Notes under the pieces: model-generated
Seen by the model: the letters and a program-made list of their open reading frames with translations, nothing else
Told to the model about the DNA's origin: nothing
Databases searched by the model: none
Assembly: GCA_026999335.1 (NCBI GenBank)
Contig: JALTPW010000988.1
Span: 1 to 6,796 of the forward strand
From: Chromatiales bacterium
GTDB lineage: Bacteria > Pseudomonadota > Gammaproteobacteria > SZUA-152
Direction of reading: 5' to 3'
Length of the DNA stretch: 6,796 nt
In this document: one piece after another, positions 1 to 6,342 of the stretch
Position numbering within the stretch: the stretch's first letter is position 1
How the letters are laid out: each line of letters begins with the position of its first letter
Made by a program: the position numbers and the translations under genes

Positions 1-2
1 AC

Positions 3-461
3 CACAGCCACGTGTTCACCATTGCTGGTTATCCGACGCGTGGCAATCCCATCCTCGGCAAGGTGGTGGGTAACGACAACGCCGGCAACGCCTCTTCCCA
101 CGCGCTGTTGGCCGAAGACGGCATGCCTTATACCACTTTGGGCTACATCAATGGCCGCGGTTTTCATGACCTCGAGATTGGCGGTGACAGGGTCTATGGC
201 GAGCCCATCAACGCAGGCAGCCGTACGGATCTGAGCGCCGTGGATACCGAGAGTCAAGGTTTCCACCAGGAGGCGCTGGTGCCGTTATTTCTCGAGACCC
301 ACGCCGGCGAGGACGTCGCCATCTATGCCGGTGGCCCGGGCGCGTACATGGTGCATGGCGTGCAGGAGCAGAATGTGATTTATCACATTATGCGCGAGGC
401 CACCCGTATGGATCGCCGCTTGAAGCGTGCAGGTCACAAGAAGCATGACCACGACGACTGA
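3..461 (+). CDS. Alkaline phosphatase, C-terminal part (5' end outside window)
   Basis: This is the last 152 residues of a PhoA/PF00245-type alkaline phosphatase, a phosphomonoesterase that is normally exported to the periplasm; the signal peptide would lie outside the window. The frame is open from the left edge and begins HSHVFTIAGY. Bases 1-2 (ac) would complete the Asp codon of the family's DHSH motif, whose Asp and first His bind one zinc. The second visible zinc-ligand site is the His at 300-302 in LETHAGEDVAIYAGGPG, equivalent to the THAGEDV His of animal enzymes. The HGVQEQNVIYHIM segment is the usual C-terminal end. The sequence is closer to the animal-like subgroup than to E. coli PhoA. 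The extreme C-terminus is polar and His/Asp-rich (GHKKHDHDD). The gene converges on the dap operon. The family assignment is firm; the gene symbol and any phosphate-starvation control cannot be judged from this fragment. Confidence 0.93.
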   Translation, partial: HSHVFTIAGYPTRGNPILGKVVGNDNAGNASSHALLAEDGMPYTTLGYINGRGFHDLEIGGDRVYGEPINAGSRTDLSAVDTESQGFHQEALVPLFLETHAGEDVAIYAGGPGAYMVHGVQEQNVIYHIMREATRMDRRLKRAGHKKHDHDD

Positions 462-490
462 TCGGAGTCAGGGTTGAAAAATCCGCTACT

Positions 491-526
491 GAAAAAAAGA
501 GCAGGAGCGCTTGGCGCTCCCTGCTT
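491..526. terminator. Probable bidirectional intrinsic terminator between converging genes
   Basis: The hairpin spans 501-524. It has a perfect 7-bp core (ggagcgc / gcgctcc) around a ttg loop, extended by gca/tgc past a one-base bulge. On the minus strand it is followed by a run of seven T (complement of 492-498), the classic form for transcripts coming from the dap side. On the plus strand it lies 40 bases after the phosphatase stop, but only tttact follows, so termination in that direction would be weaker. The dapE stop is about 525 bases upstream on the minus strand, so the dapE transcript would carry a long 3' tail unless it ends earlier. Confidence 0.7.
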
Positions 527-622
527 TACTATTGCCGCACAGTTTGAGACTCGCAGCATCCAGCTGGCGCGGCCGCCACAGGCCAGCCACCATCAATGGG
601 ATCTGGTGCGTTCGGCACAGCA

Positions 623-705
623 GCATGTAGGGTGGGCAGGTTTTTGTGCCCACGCGGTTGGCACATATTCCACGTGGGCATGAAAAACCTGCCCACCCTA
701 CATGC
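623..705. repeat. REP doublet (REPIN-like), family A
   Basis: A perfect 23-bp inverted repeat (623-645 against 683-705) encloses a second imperfect paired block (647-657 with 670-680). Each arm has the REP layout: a GTAG head (627-630 on plus; complement of 698-701 on minus) followed by a hairpin of stem gtgggca / tgcccac (632-638 with 647-653, and 674-680 with 690-696) and a loop of 8-9 bases. Two head-to-head REPs of this kind form a REPIN, which in known cases is moved in trans by a RAYT (TnpA_REP) transposase. No RAYT gene is in the window. It sits in the convergent gap after the phosphatase, where it could block exonucleases or act as an extra terminator; that role is inference. Confidence 0.8.
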
Positions 706-1049
706 ATGGCTTTGTAAGTTTTATCTGTCCCCTGATTCTGGATTAAAAATTTATTATGGATTGCGCAGAAACGTCGACTGGGTTGAGCCTGAGGGATTTC
801 GCGGGAGGCGCACGATAAATTCCCTGCCTTCGTGCAGCAATTGCAGCTGGTAGAGGGTGGCTACCGGCACCATTGAGCTGGCTATCTAATCAAGGATAGG
901 TTCGTGATACGGTTTGTCGCTATTTGCCACAGAGAAAAGCTTTTTAAAATATTCTGGGTCTAGGCTGCGCTACACCCGGAATGACGATTGTTTTTCTTCA
1001 CGCCCTCTGTGTCTCGGTGGTAAACCCAGGACTTTCCGGGCCATCGGCC
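706..1049. other. Non-coding gap with degraded repeat and insertion remnants
   Basis: I see no convincing gene here. Three things stand out. Near 721-735 is ctgtcccctgatt, a string I associate from memory with debris around IS200/RAYT-type elements. On the minus strand, codons are open from 885 to a stop at 754 (ATG at 873, 39 aa), including the fragment HEGREFIVRLPR, which loosely recalls an IS4-type transposase core; it is too short to call. At 923-1023, tttgccac and the complement of gtggtaaa bracket a segment holding cggaatgacg and ctctgtgtctcggtgg, both resembling common dispersed intergenic repeats. Together they suggest repeated insertion and decay between two converging genes. Confidence 0.4.
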
Positions 1050-2180
1050 TCAAGCCAGCAGCAGTTCCTGCAGGATGCGTTCGTACATTTCTGACAACAG
1101 ATCGAGATCGGCCACGCTGACGCACTCGTCCACCTTGTGGATGGTGGCGTTGAGCGGGCCCAGTTCCAGCACCTGCGCACCGGTGGGGGCGATGAAACGG
1201 CCGTCGGAGGTACCGCCGGCGGTGGAGAGTTCGGGCGTCTGTCCGCTCACGGTTTTCACTGCGGCACGAGCCGCTGTGACCAGCTCGCCACTGGCGGTGA
1301 GGAAAGGCATGCCGGAGAGTTCCCATTTCAAGTCATACGCGAGCTTGTGCCGATTGAGGATTGCCTCGACCTGTCGTTGTAATTCCTCGGGTGTCACCTC
1401 GGTAGAGAAACGGAAATTGAACCCTATCTCCAGCTCGCCGGGGATGACATTGGTGGCGCCGGTGCCGCCGTTGATGTTGGATATTTGAAAGGTGGTGGCG
1501 GGAAAAAACTCATTGCCCGCGTCCCACTGCGCGCTGGCCAGTTCCGCCAGTGCCGGGGCGGCGAGGTGGATGGGGTTTTTCGCCAGATGGGGGTAGGCCA
1601 CATGGCCCTGCATACCGCGCACCATGAGCTTGCCTCCCAACGAGCCACGGCGGCCGTTCTTGATCACGTCGCCCACGCGTGTGCTGGACGAGGGCTCGCC
1701 GACCAGGCAACCGGTCATTTTTTCGCCGCGTGCTTCGAGATGTTCGACCACTTTCACCGTGCCGTCGATGGCTGGGCCTTCCTCGTCGCTGGTGATGAGA
1801 AAACCGATGGAGCCGGTGTGATCCGGGTATTTGGCGATGAAGCGTTCACAGGCGGTGAGCATGGCGGCGAGACTGCCCTTCATATCCGCCGCACCGCGAC
1901 CGTAGAGCATGCCAGCGTCGATGGTGGGCTCGAAGGGTGGGTATTTCCAGTTTGACTCGGGGCCACTGGGTACCACGTCGGTGTGACCGGCAAAGGCGTA
2001 CAGTGGTTCGCTGCTTCCCCGCCGCGCCCAGAAATTATCCACCTCGCCAAAGCGCAGGCGCTCGATGCTGAAGCCGATGGCTTCGAGCCGGGCAATCATC
2101 AACGCCTGACAGCCGGCATCTGCGGGGGTGACGGAGCGGCGGGCGATGAGATCCTTGGCCAGTTTCAGGGTTTCGGACAC
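1050..2180 (-). CDS. dapE: Succinyl-diaminopimelate desuccinylase DapE
   Basis: DapE is a cytoplasmic dizinc M20-family hydrolase that cleaves N-succinyl-LL-2,6-diaminopimelate to succinate and LL-diaminopimelate, the last succinylase-branch step before DapF. I start it at the GTG at 2180, giving 376 aa, close to the usual 375. AAGGA (2188-2192) lies 7 bases upstream, and the next residues SETLKLAKDL are a normal family N-terminus. A longer in-frame version from 2249 would add 23 residues read out of frame from yffB and is rejected. Expected residues are all present: H66 and D68 in AGHTDVVPSGP, D99 in GRGAADMKG, E133 and E134 in SDEEG, E162 in GEPSS, H193 in the dimerisation-domain motif QGHVAYPH, and H348 in NATIHKVDE. 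Each sits one position below the Haemophilus influenzae numbering. It is last in the operon, and its ribosome-binding site overlaps the yffB stop, which suggests translational coupling. Confidence 0.97.
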   Translation of the reverse strand: MSETLKLAKDLIARRSVTPADAGCQALMIARLEAIGFSIERLRFGEVDNFWARRGSSEPLYAFAGHTDVVPSGPESNWKYPPFEPTIDAGMLYGRGAADMKGSLAAMLTACERFIAKYPDHTGSIGFLITSDEEGPAIDGTVKVVEHLEARGEKMTGCLVGEPSSSTRVGDVIKNGRRGSLGGKLMVRGMQGHVAYPHLAKNPIHLAAPALAELASAQWDAGNEFFPATTFQISNINGGTGATNVIPGELEIGFNFRFSTEVTPEELQRQVEAILNRHKLAYDLKWELSGMPFLTASGELVTAARAAVKTVSGQTPELSTAGGTSDGRFIAPTGAQVLELGPLNATIHKVDECVSVADLDLLSEMYERILQELLLA

Positions 2181-2184
2181 GTCT

Positions 2185-2538
2185 TTATCCTTGCTGAAAA
2201 ATGCTTTCGTAGTCGGCGGGTTTGAAGCCGACGTGGGTTTGGCCGTCATTGGTGAGCAGTACCGGGCGCTTGATCAGGGTCGGGTTTTCCAGCATCCATT
2301 GGATGGCCTTTTGCTCATCGATGCCGTCGCGTTGTGCCTCGGGCAGTTTGCGCCAGGTGGTGCCGCGGCGGTTGAGCAGGGTCTCCCAACCCACGCTCCC
2401 GCTCCAGTCGTGCAGGCTGGTTTCGTCCAGCCCATCGGCACGCAGGTCGTGGAAGGTATAGGGGATGTCGTGTGCCGTCAGCCACTGGCGGGCCTTGCGC
2501 ACGCTGTCACAGTTCTTGATGCCGTAGAGGGTGGTCAT
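2185..2538 (-). CDS. yffB: YffB, ArsC/Spx-like thioredoxin-fold protein
   Basis: This is a 117-aa protein of the ArsC family, closest to E. coli/Pseudomonas YffB, for which glutathione-dependent thiol reduction has been proposed from structure; the true substrate is unknown. It opens with MTTLYGIKNCDSVRKAR, in which C10 is the predicted active-site cysteine after the first beta strand. NRRGTTWRKL (56-65) and LIKRPVLL (88-95, with R91) match the segments that carry the anion-binding arginines in arsenate reductases. No second CXXC cysteine is seen. I chose the ATG at 2538 because GGAGAG (2543-2548) lies just upstream; the in-frame TTG at 2550 overlaps that site. Four bases separate its stop from dapE. 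No arsenic-resistance genes are nearby, so a true arsenate reductase role is unlikely. It shares an operon with dap genes, but a role in that pathway is only suggested by position. Confidence 0.92.
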   Translation of the reverse strand: MTTLYGIKNCDSVRKARQWLTAHDIPYTFHDLRADGLDETSLHDWSGSVGWETLLNRRGTTWRKLPEAQRDGIDEQKAIQWMLENPTLIKRPVLLTNDGQTHVGFKPADYESIFQQG

Positions 2539-2561
2539 GCGGCTCTCCAAATATACGCACT

Positions 2562-2654
2562 GTAGGAGCGGGCCATGCCCGCGATTAAAAAATAGAAAAT
2601 AGCAATTGTTTTTCCCAGCCGGAATGGATTATCGCGGGCATGGCCCGCTCCTAC
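2562..2654. repeat. REP doublet (REPIN-like), family B, inside the dap operon
   Basis: A perfect 24-bp inverted repeat (2562-2585 against 2631-2654) is separated by 45 AT-rich bases. Each arm begins GTAGGAGCGGGCCATGCCCG and forms its own hairpin (cgggc / gcccg type), so this is a REP pair with GTAG heads facing outward. The sequence is unrelated to the doublet at 623-705 except for the GTAG head and overall plan. It begins 10 bases after the dapD stop and ends 13 bases before the yffB ribosome-binding site, so the operon RNA carries it as a strong paired structure. By analogy with known intra-operonic REPs, it may protect the upstream dapC-dapD message from 3' exonucleases or reduce read-through into yffB-dapE. 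Confidence 0.85.
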
Positions 2655-2664
2655 GGTTTGTTGT

Positions 2665-3486
2665 TCAGATATCACGCAGCAATTCGTTGATGCCGACCTT
2701 GCTGCGGGTCTTTGCATCGACCTTTTTTACGATCACCGCACAATACAGCGAGTAGCTGCCGTCCTTGGAGGGCAGGTTGCCGGACACCACCACCGAGCCG
2801 GCGGGCACACGGCCATAACTGACCTCACCGGTTTCGCGGTCGTAAATCTTGGTGCTCTGGCCAATATACACGCCCATGGAAATCACCGCGCCTTCTTCGA
2901 CGATGACGCCTTCGACCACTTCGGAGCGGGCGCCGATGAAGCAGTTGTCTTCGATGATCGTCGGTGCGGCCTGCAGTGGTTCCAGTACGCCGCCGATGCC
3001 GACACCACCGGACAGATGTACGTTTTTGCCGATCTGCGCACAAGAGCCGACGGTGGCCCAGGTGTCGACCATGGTGCCGGAATCGACGTAGGCGCCGATG
3101 TTGACGTAGGAGGGCATCAGTACCACCGAGGGTGCGATGTACGAGCCCTTGCGTACTGAAGCGGGTGGCACCACACGCACGCCGGCCTCGCGGAAGTCAC
3201 GGGCGTTGTATTCGGAATACTTGGAGGTGACTTTGTCGAAGTAGTTGGTGAAACCTCCTTTCATGAATTCGTTGTCGTTGATACGGAAAGACAACAGCAC
3301 GGCCTTTTTCAGCCATTCATTGACCACCCAGTTGCCGTCGGTCTTTTCTGCCACACGCAGCTCGCCGCTGTCAAGCAGACGGATGGCCTCGTTGACGTAT
3401 TCCTTGACATGGGTGTCGACGCTGCGGGGGGTGATGTCGGCGCGGTGTTCGAAGGCGTCTTCGATAACTTTCTTCAGGTCTGCCAT
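2665..3486 (-). CDS. dapD: 2,3,4,5-tetrahydropyridine-2,6-dicarboxylate N-succinyltransferase DapD
   Basis: DapD transfers succinyl from succinyl-CoA to tetrahydrodipicolinate, the committing step of the succinylase branch of DAP/lysine synthesis. At 273 aa it matches the usual 274. An alpha-helical N-terminal domain (about 1-100) precedes a left-handed beta-helix of hexapeptide turns (about 105-235: VVLMPSYVNIGAYVDSG, VGSCAQIGKNVHLSGG, CFIGARSEVVEGVIVEEGA). The reported catalytic pair is present at the numbering I recall for the family: D141 in GTMVDTWATVG and E189 in GARSEVVEG. The active enzyme is a cytoplasmic trimer. The ATG at 3486 has AGAGGA 8 bases upstream. It follows dapC after 47 bases without a clear terminator. 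Downstream, the REP doublet begins almost at once. Confidence 0.97.
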   Translation of the reverse strand: MADLKKVIEDAFEHRADITPRSVDTHVKEYVNEAIRLLDSGELRVAEKTDGNWVVNEWLKKAVLLSFRINDNEFMKGGFTNYFDKVTSKYSEYNARDFREAGVRVVPPASVRKGSYIAPSVVLMPSYVNIGAYVDSGTMVDTWATVGSCAQIGKNVHLSGGVGIGGVLEPLQAAPTIIEDNCFIGARSEVVEGVIVEEGAVISMGVYIGQSTKIYDRETGEVSYGRVPAGSVVVSGNLPSKDGSYSLYCAVIVKKVDAKTRSKVGINELLRDI

Positions 3487-3533
3487 GTTTGTAGTCCTCT
3501 AAATAATGTTAGTTTGGTTGCCGGTTTGTAGTT

Positions 3534-4748
3534 TCAGGATAGTGATTCGACATAACTGCGAATACGCTTCGCAGCATCGATGCATTCTTGCAGTGACGCC
3601 ACCAGCGCCATGCGTACGTGGTTTTCGCCGGGGTTGATGCCGTGTGCATCGCGTGACAGATAGCTGCCGGGCAGTACGTTGACGTTCTGTTGTGCAAACA
3701 GGTCACGGGCGAAGATTTCGTCGTTGACGGGTGTCTGTGCCCAGAGATAGAAACCGGCCTGCGGTTTTTCCACCTTGAGCACCGGGCGCAGGATATCCAG
3801 CACGGCAGTGAATTTTTCCCGGTACAGTGCGCGGTTTTTTTGCACATGTATTTCATCGTCCCAGGCCTTGATGCTGGCGGCCTGTGTCGGCGGCGGCATG
3901 GCGCCGCCGTGATAGGTACGGTAGAGCAGAAATTTTGCCAGGATTTCAGCGTCGCCGGCGACGAAGCCGGAGCGCAGGCCGGGCAGGTTGGAGCGCTTGG
4001 AGAGACTGTGGAAAACCACGCAGCGGCGGTAGTCCGTGCGGCCCATTTCGGCGGCCACCTGCAGCAGGCCGACGGGCGGCCGGTGTTCATCGAAATAGAT
4101 CTCCGAATAGCATTCGTCGGCGGCGATGATGAAGTCGTATTCATCGGCCAGCGTGATGAGGCGGTGCAGGCTGGCGGCGTCCACCACGGCGCCGGTGGGG
4201 TTGCTGGGCGAGCAGAGATAGATCAACTGGCAACGCTGCCATACGTCTACGGGTACGCTGTCGATGTCCGGCACGAAACCGGTGTCGGCCAGGGTGTTGA
4301 GAAACCACGGCTCGGCGCCGGCCAGCAGGGCTGCGCCCTCGTAGATCTGGTAGAAGGGGTTGGGCATCACCACCAGCGGATCCGTGTTGCGATCCACCAC
4401 CGCCTGGGCGAAGGCGAACAGGGCCTCGCGGGTACCGTTGACGGGCAGTATCTGGGTTTCCGGGTCAATACCCAGGCCATTCTGTGCAGAGGCGGCGAGA
4501 CCAAAGCGCCGTTGCAGCCAGGCGGCGATGGTCTCGCGCAAGGCTGCGTTGCCCTTGGTGAGTGGATAATTTTCCAGACCGTGCAGATGGCTGATCAGTG
4601 TCTCGATCACAAAATGCGGCGGCACATGTTTCGGCTCGCCGATGGAGAGGGCGATGGGTGGCTTGTCCGCAGGCGCCTGCAGGCCGTCTTTGAGTTGCTG
4701 CAGCTTTTCGAACGGGTAGGGCTGAAGCCTGTTAAGATCCGGATTCAT
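3534..4748 (-). CDS. dapC: Succinyldiaminopimelate aminotransferase DapC
   Basis: DapC is a fold-type I PLP aminotransferase (class I/II) that converts N-succinyl-L-2-amino-6-oxopimelate to N-succinyl-LL-2,6-diaminopimelate using glutamate. It is 404 aa and opens with MNPDLNRLQPYPFEKL, a typical start for the dedicated DapC family. Residues seen: N183 in SPSNPTGAV, D211 and Y214 in AADECYSEIY (contacts for the PLP pyridine nitrogen and phenol oxygen), K251 in SLSKRSNLPGLRSGF as the Schiff-base lysine, and R379 in NHVRMALV for the substrate carboxylate. Having this gene between its pathway partners makes the DapC call better than a generic aspartate aminotransferase. No good Shine-Dalgarno precedes the ATG (acactat only). 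It is first in the operon. Confidence 0.94.
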   Translation of the reverse strand: MNPDLNRLQPYPFEKLQQLKDGLQAPADKPPIALSIGEPKHVPPHFVIETLISHLHGLENYPLTKGNAALRETIAAWLQRRFGLAASAQNGLGIDPETQILPVNGTREALFAFAQAVVDRNTDPLVVMPNPFYQIYEGAALLAGAEPWFLNTLADTGFVPDIDSVPVDVWQRCQLIYLCSPSNPTGAVVDAASLHRLITLADEYDFIIAADECYSEIYFDEHRPPVGLLQVAAEMGRTDYRRCVVFHSLSKRSNLPGLRSGFVAGDAEILAKFLLYRTYHGGAMPPPTQAASIKAWDDEIHVQKNRALYREKFTAVLDILRPVLKVEKPQAGFYLWAQTPVNDEIFARDLFAQQNVNVLPGSYLSRDAHGINPGENHVRMALVASLQECIDAAKRIRSYVESLS

Positions 4749-4848
4749 ATAGTGTTTTTATGTTGGGTGTGGGATGCGGGGCGGGCAGTGTAAACAGGCC
4801 GCGTAGTATACCCAAGAACGACAGTGGATACACGGCGAATCAGTGAGT
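4749..4848. promoter_or_regulatory. Divergent promoter region between dapC and the EamA gene
   Basis: This gap holds the only sizeable upstream space for the dap operon and for the transporter. On the minus strand TATACT (complement of 4805-4810) is a good -10, about 50 bases ahead of the dapC ATG, but no convincing -35 lies 16-18 bases before it. The palindrome gtatac here could give a weaker -10 on the plus strand as well. No attenuator, lysine riboswitch fold or clear operator was recognised. Confidence 0.35.
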
Positions 4849-5763
4849 ATGACTTCCGGTATTTTCCCCTCGCCGCAAACCCCGGCAAACTGGCTGCCGG
4901 TGGCGGCGTTGTTGTTCGCCGCCAGCTTTTGGGGCTGCATCTGGTATCCGTTGCGGCAGTTGGAGGCGGCGGGTCTGGGTGGGTTGTGGGCGACCTGGGC
5001 CATTTTTATTGCCGCAACCCTGGTCGGGGGCGTGCTGGCCTGGCCTCGGCGCCATGAACTGCTGACACATCCCGGGCTGTTGTTGTTGCTGGCCCTGGCA
5101 GGTGGCTGGATGAATATCGCCTTCGTGCTGGCCCTGCTGGAAGGCAATGTGCTGCGCGTGCTGCTGTTGTTTTATCTTTCACCTCTATGGAGCACCCTGC
5201 TGGGCTGGTGGTGGCTGGGCGAGCAGCCCTCGCGTACCGGCCTGTTGACCCTGGCCCTGGCGACCCTGGGGGCGGTGATCATGCTGTGGAATCCACAGCT
5301 GGGTCTGCCTTGGCCGCAGAGCTGGGCGGACTGGCTGGCGCTGAGTGCCGGACTGACCTTTTCCCTATCCAATGTACTGTTGCGCCGTTTGCAACATCTG
5401 TCAGAGCCGCCGCGGGTATTTGTCGGTGTGGCAGGCGTGGTGGTGGTGGCCGGTGTCTGGTTGTTGCTGAGCGAGGCGAATGTTCCCCAAGTGGCGTTGT
5501 CGGTGTGGAGTGGGGCACTGTTGCTGGGGGGAGTGGGCGTCATCCTCGCCGGGCTGGCGGTGGTGTACGGGGTGTCGCACATGCCCGTACATCGTTCGGC
5601 GGTGATCATGTTGTTCGAACTGGTGGCAGGGGTGGTGTCGTCCCAGCTGCTAACGGACGAAGTGGTGACAGGTATGGAGTGGCTGGGTGGTGGTCTGATT
5701 GTACTGGGGGCCTATTGGTCGGCACGCAGCAGCGGAGAAACAGAAAAAATACAGGGGCAGTGA
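4849..5763 (+). CDS. EamA-family (DMT superfamily) inner-membrane transporter
   Basis: A 304-aa, very hydrophobic protein of the EamA/RhaT-like drug/metabolite transporter type, which usually exports small metabolites. About ten membrane segments can be drawn near residues 16-35, 44-65, 72-96, 101-123, 131-147, 159-178, 189-208, 219-240, 249-267 and 273-291, as two five-helix repeats. The first repeat ends in the familiar LSPLWSTLLGWWWLGE block followed by a helix rich in A, L and G. The start is uncertain: ATG at 4849 (ggcga 10 bases upstream) is preferred over an in-frame GTG at 4843; neither has a strong ribosome-binding site. It is divergent from the dap operon and one base ahead of the VOC gene. 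The substrate cannot be read from the sequence; an amino-acid role is only a guess from its neighbour. Confidence 0.9.
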   Translation: MTSGIFPSPQTPANWLPVAALLFAASFWGCIWYPLRQLEAAGLGGLWATWAIFIAATLVGGVLAWPRRHELLTHPGLLLLLALAGGWMNIAFVLALLEGNVLRVLLLFYLSPLWSTLLGWWWLGEQPSRTGLLTLALATLGAVIMLWNPQLGLPWPQSWADWLALSAGLTFSLSNVLLRRLQHLSEPPRVFVGVAGVVVVAGVWLLLSEANVPQVALSVWSGALLLGGVGVILAGLAVVYGVSHMPVHRSAVIMLFELVAGVVSSQLLTDEVVTGMEWLGGGLIVLGAYWSARSSGETEKIQGQ

Positions 5764-5764
5764 T

Positions 5765-6148
5765 ATGACCATTTACGCAATTGCACATGTGAGTTTTCTG
5801 GTGCGGGATACGGCTGCTTCGCTGGCCTTTTATTGCGATGTTTTGGGGCTTGAGGTCTGTCCCCAGCGGCCCGATCTCGGTTATCCCGGGGCGTGGCTGG
5901 CGCTTGGACGGCAACAGATCCATTTGCTGGAATTACCCAATCCGGATCCCGTGGAGGGTCGGCCTGCGCACGGGGGGCGTGATCGTCATGCGGCATTTCT
6001 GGTGTCTGACCTGGAGGGCCTGGCAAGGCGATTGGCGGATGCAGCGATCCCCATGAGCAGGAGCCGTTCCGGGCGTGCCGCGCTGTTCTGCCGTGACCCT
6101 GACGGTCATGCGCTGGAGTTTATACAGCAGCTGGAAGGCGACATCTGA
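5765..6148 (+). CDS. VOC-superfamily (glyoxalase/bleomycin-resistance fold) protein
   Basis: A 127-aa protein with two beta-alpha-beta-beta-beta units as in glyoxalase I, extradiol dioxygenases and fosfomycin/bleomycin resistance proteins. The first unit runs IAHVSFLVRDTAASLAFYCDVLGLEV to QIHLLELPNP; the second runs RHAAFLVSDLEGLARRL to ALFCRDPDGHALEFIQ. Likely metal ligands are H8, H53 or E56, H75 and E118, so it is probably a metal-dependent enzyme. The start is the ATG at 5765: AGGGG (5753-5757) is 7 bases upstream, and only one base separates it from the transporter stop, pointing to one transcript and coupled translation. The substrate is unknown. It is shorter than typical GloA and lacks enough specific residues for me to call lactoylglutathione lyase. 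Confidence 0.88.
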   Translation: MTIYAIAHVSFLVRDTAASLAFYCDVLGLEVCPQRPDLGYPGAWLALGRQQIHLLELPNPDPVEGRPAHGGRDRHAAFLVSDLEGLARRLADAAIPMSRSRSGRAALFCRDPDGHALEFIQQLEGDI

Positions 6149-6152
6149 ATAA

Positions 6153-6194
6153 ATGATAATGATTGCACTAATGATGATAATGATGGCATTGATC
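6153..6194 (+). repeat. Two-copy 21-bp AT-rich tandem repeat, possible operator
   Basis: Units 6153-6173 and 6174-6194 match at 17 of 21 positions; their first 15 bases match at 14 (both begin ATGATAATGAT). The period of 21 bases is two helical turns, so the two TGATAATGAT cores fall on the same DNA face. The core resembles half of a Fur box (GATAATGATAATCATTATC), with the best windows matching about 12-13 of 19, which is below a confident call. It begins 4 bases after the VOC stop and abuts the possible -35 at 6195. Confidence 0.55.
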
Positions 6195-6224
6195 TTGAAC
6201 TGTTTGTATATTTGTAGCTATTAG
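6195..6224 (+). promoter_or_regulatory. Weak candidate sigma-70 promoter for the small acidic protein
   Basis: TTGAAC (6195-6200) and TATTAG (6219-6224) each match consensus at 4 of 6 positions with an 18-base spacer. This would give a leader of about 110 bases before the ATG at 6343. The direct repeat lies immediately upstream, where an activator or repressor would fit. Matches this weak arise by chance in AT-rich DNA. Confidence 0.3.
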
Positions 6225-6342
6225 GTGTAACCCATGGGTGTGCTGTTGGTTTTTAATCAGAGTCAAAGATACGCAGGGGAAGCGGTCTGTTGTGATGGGA
6301 CAGTCTGGATTCGTGATTTCAGGTTCAATCAGAGAGGCTGCG

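Noticed and set aside
596..853. 85-codon plus-strand frame across the first REP doublet
   Set aside because: Much of it is translated palindrome; it has no ribosome-binding site and no domain.
2181..2249. Longer dapE with 23 extra N-terminal residues
   Set aside because: The added part is the yffB 3' end read in another frame, and the GTG at 2180 has a good ribosome-binding site and the normal family N-terminus.
2185..2538. Arsenate reductase for arsenic resistance
   Set aside because: The sequence follows YffB, and no arsR, arsB or acr3 gene is nearby.
623..2654. CRISPR array
   Set aside because: The repeats are inverted pairs of two different sequences, not regularly spaced direct repeats, and no cas genes are present.
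3690..4793. Long plus-strand open frame (367 codons) opposite dapC
   Set aside because: It is exactly antisense to a well-supported DapC gene with all PLP residues, and its product has no recognisable domain. Long antisense frames are common opposite GC-rich genes.
5187..5768. 193-codon plus-strand frame inside the transporter gene
   Set aside because: It is an out-of-frame Gly/Arg-rich shadow of a clear ten-helix membrane protein.
6153..6194. Confident Fur box
   Set aside because: The best 19-base windows match the consensus at only about 12-13 positions, so I kept it as an operator-like repeat.
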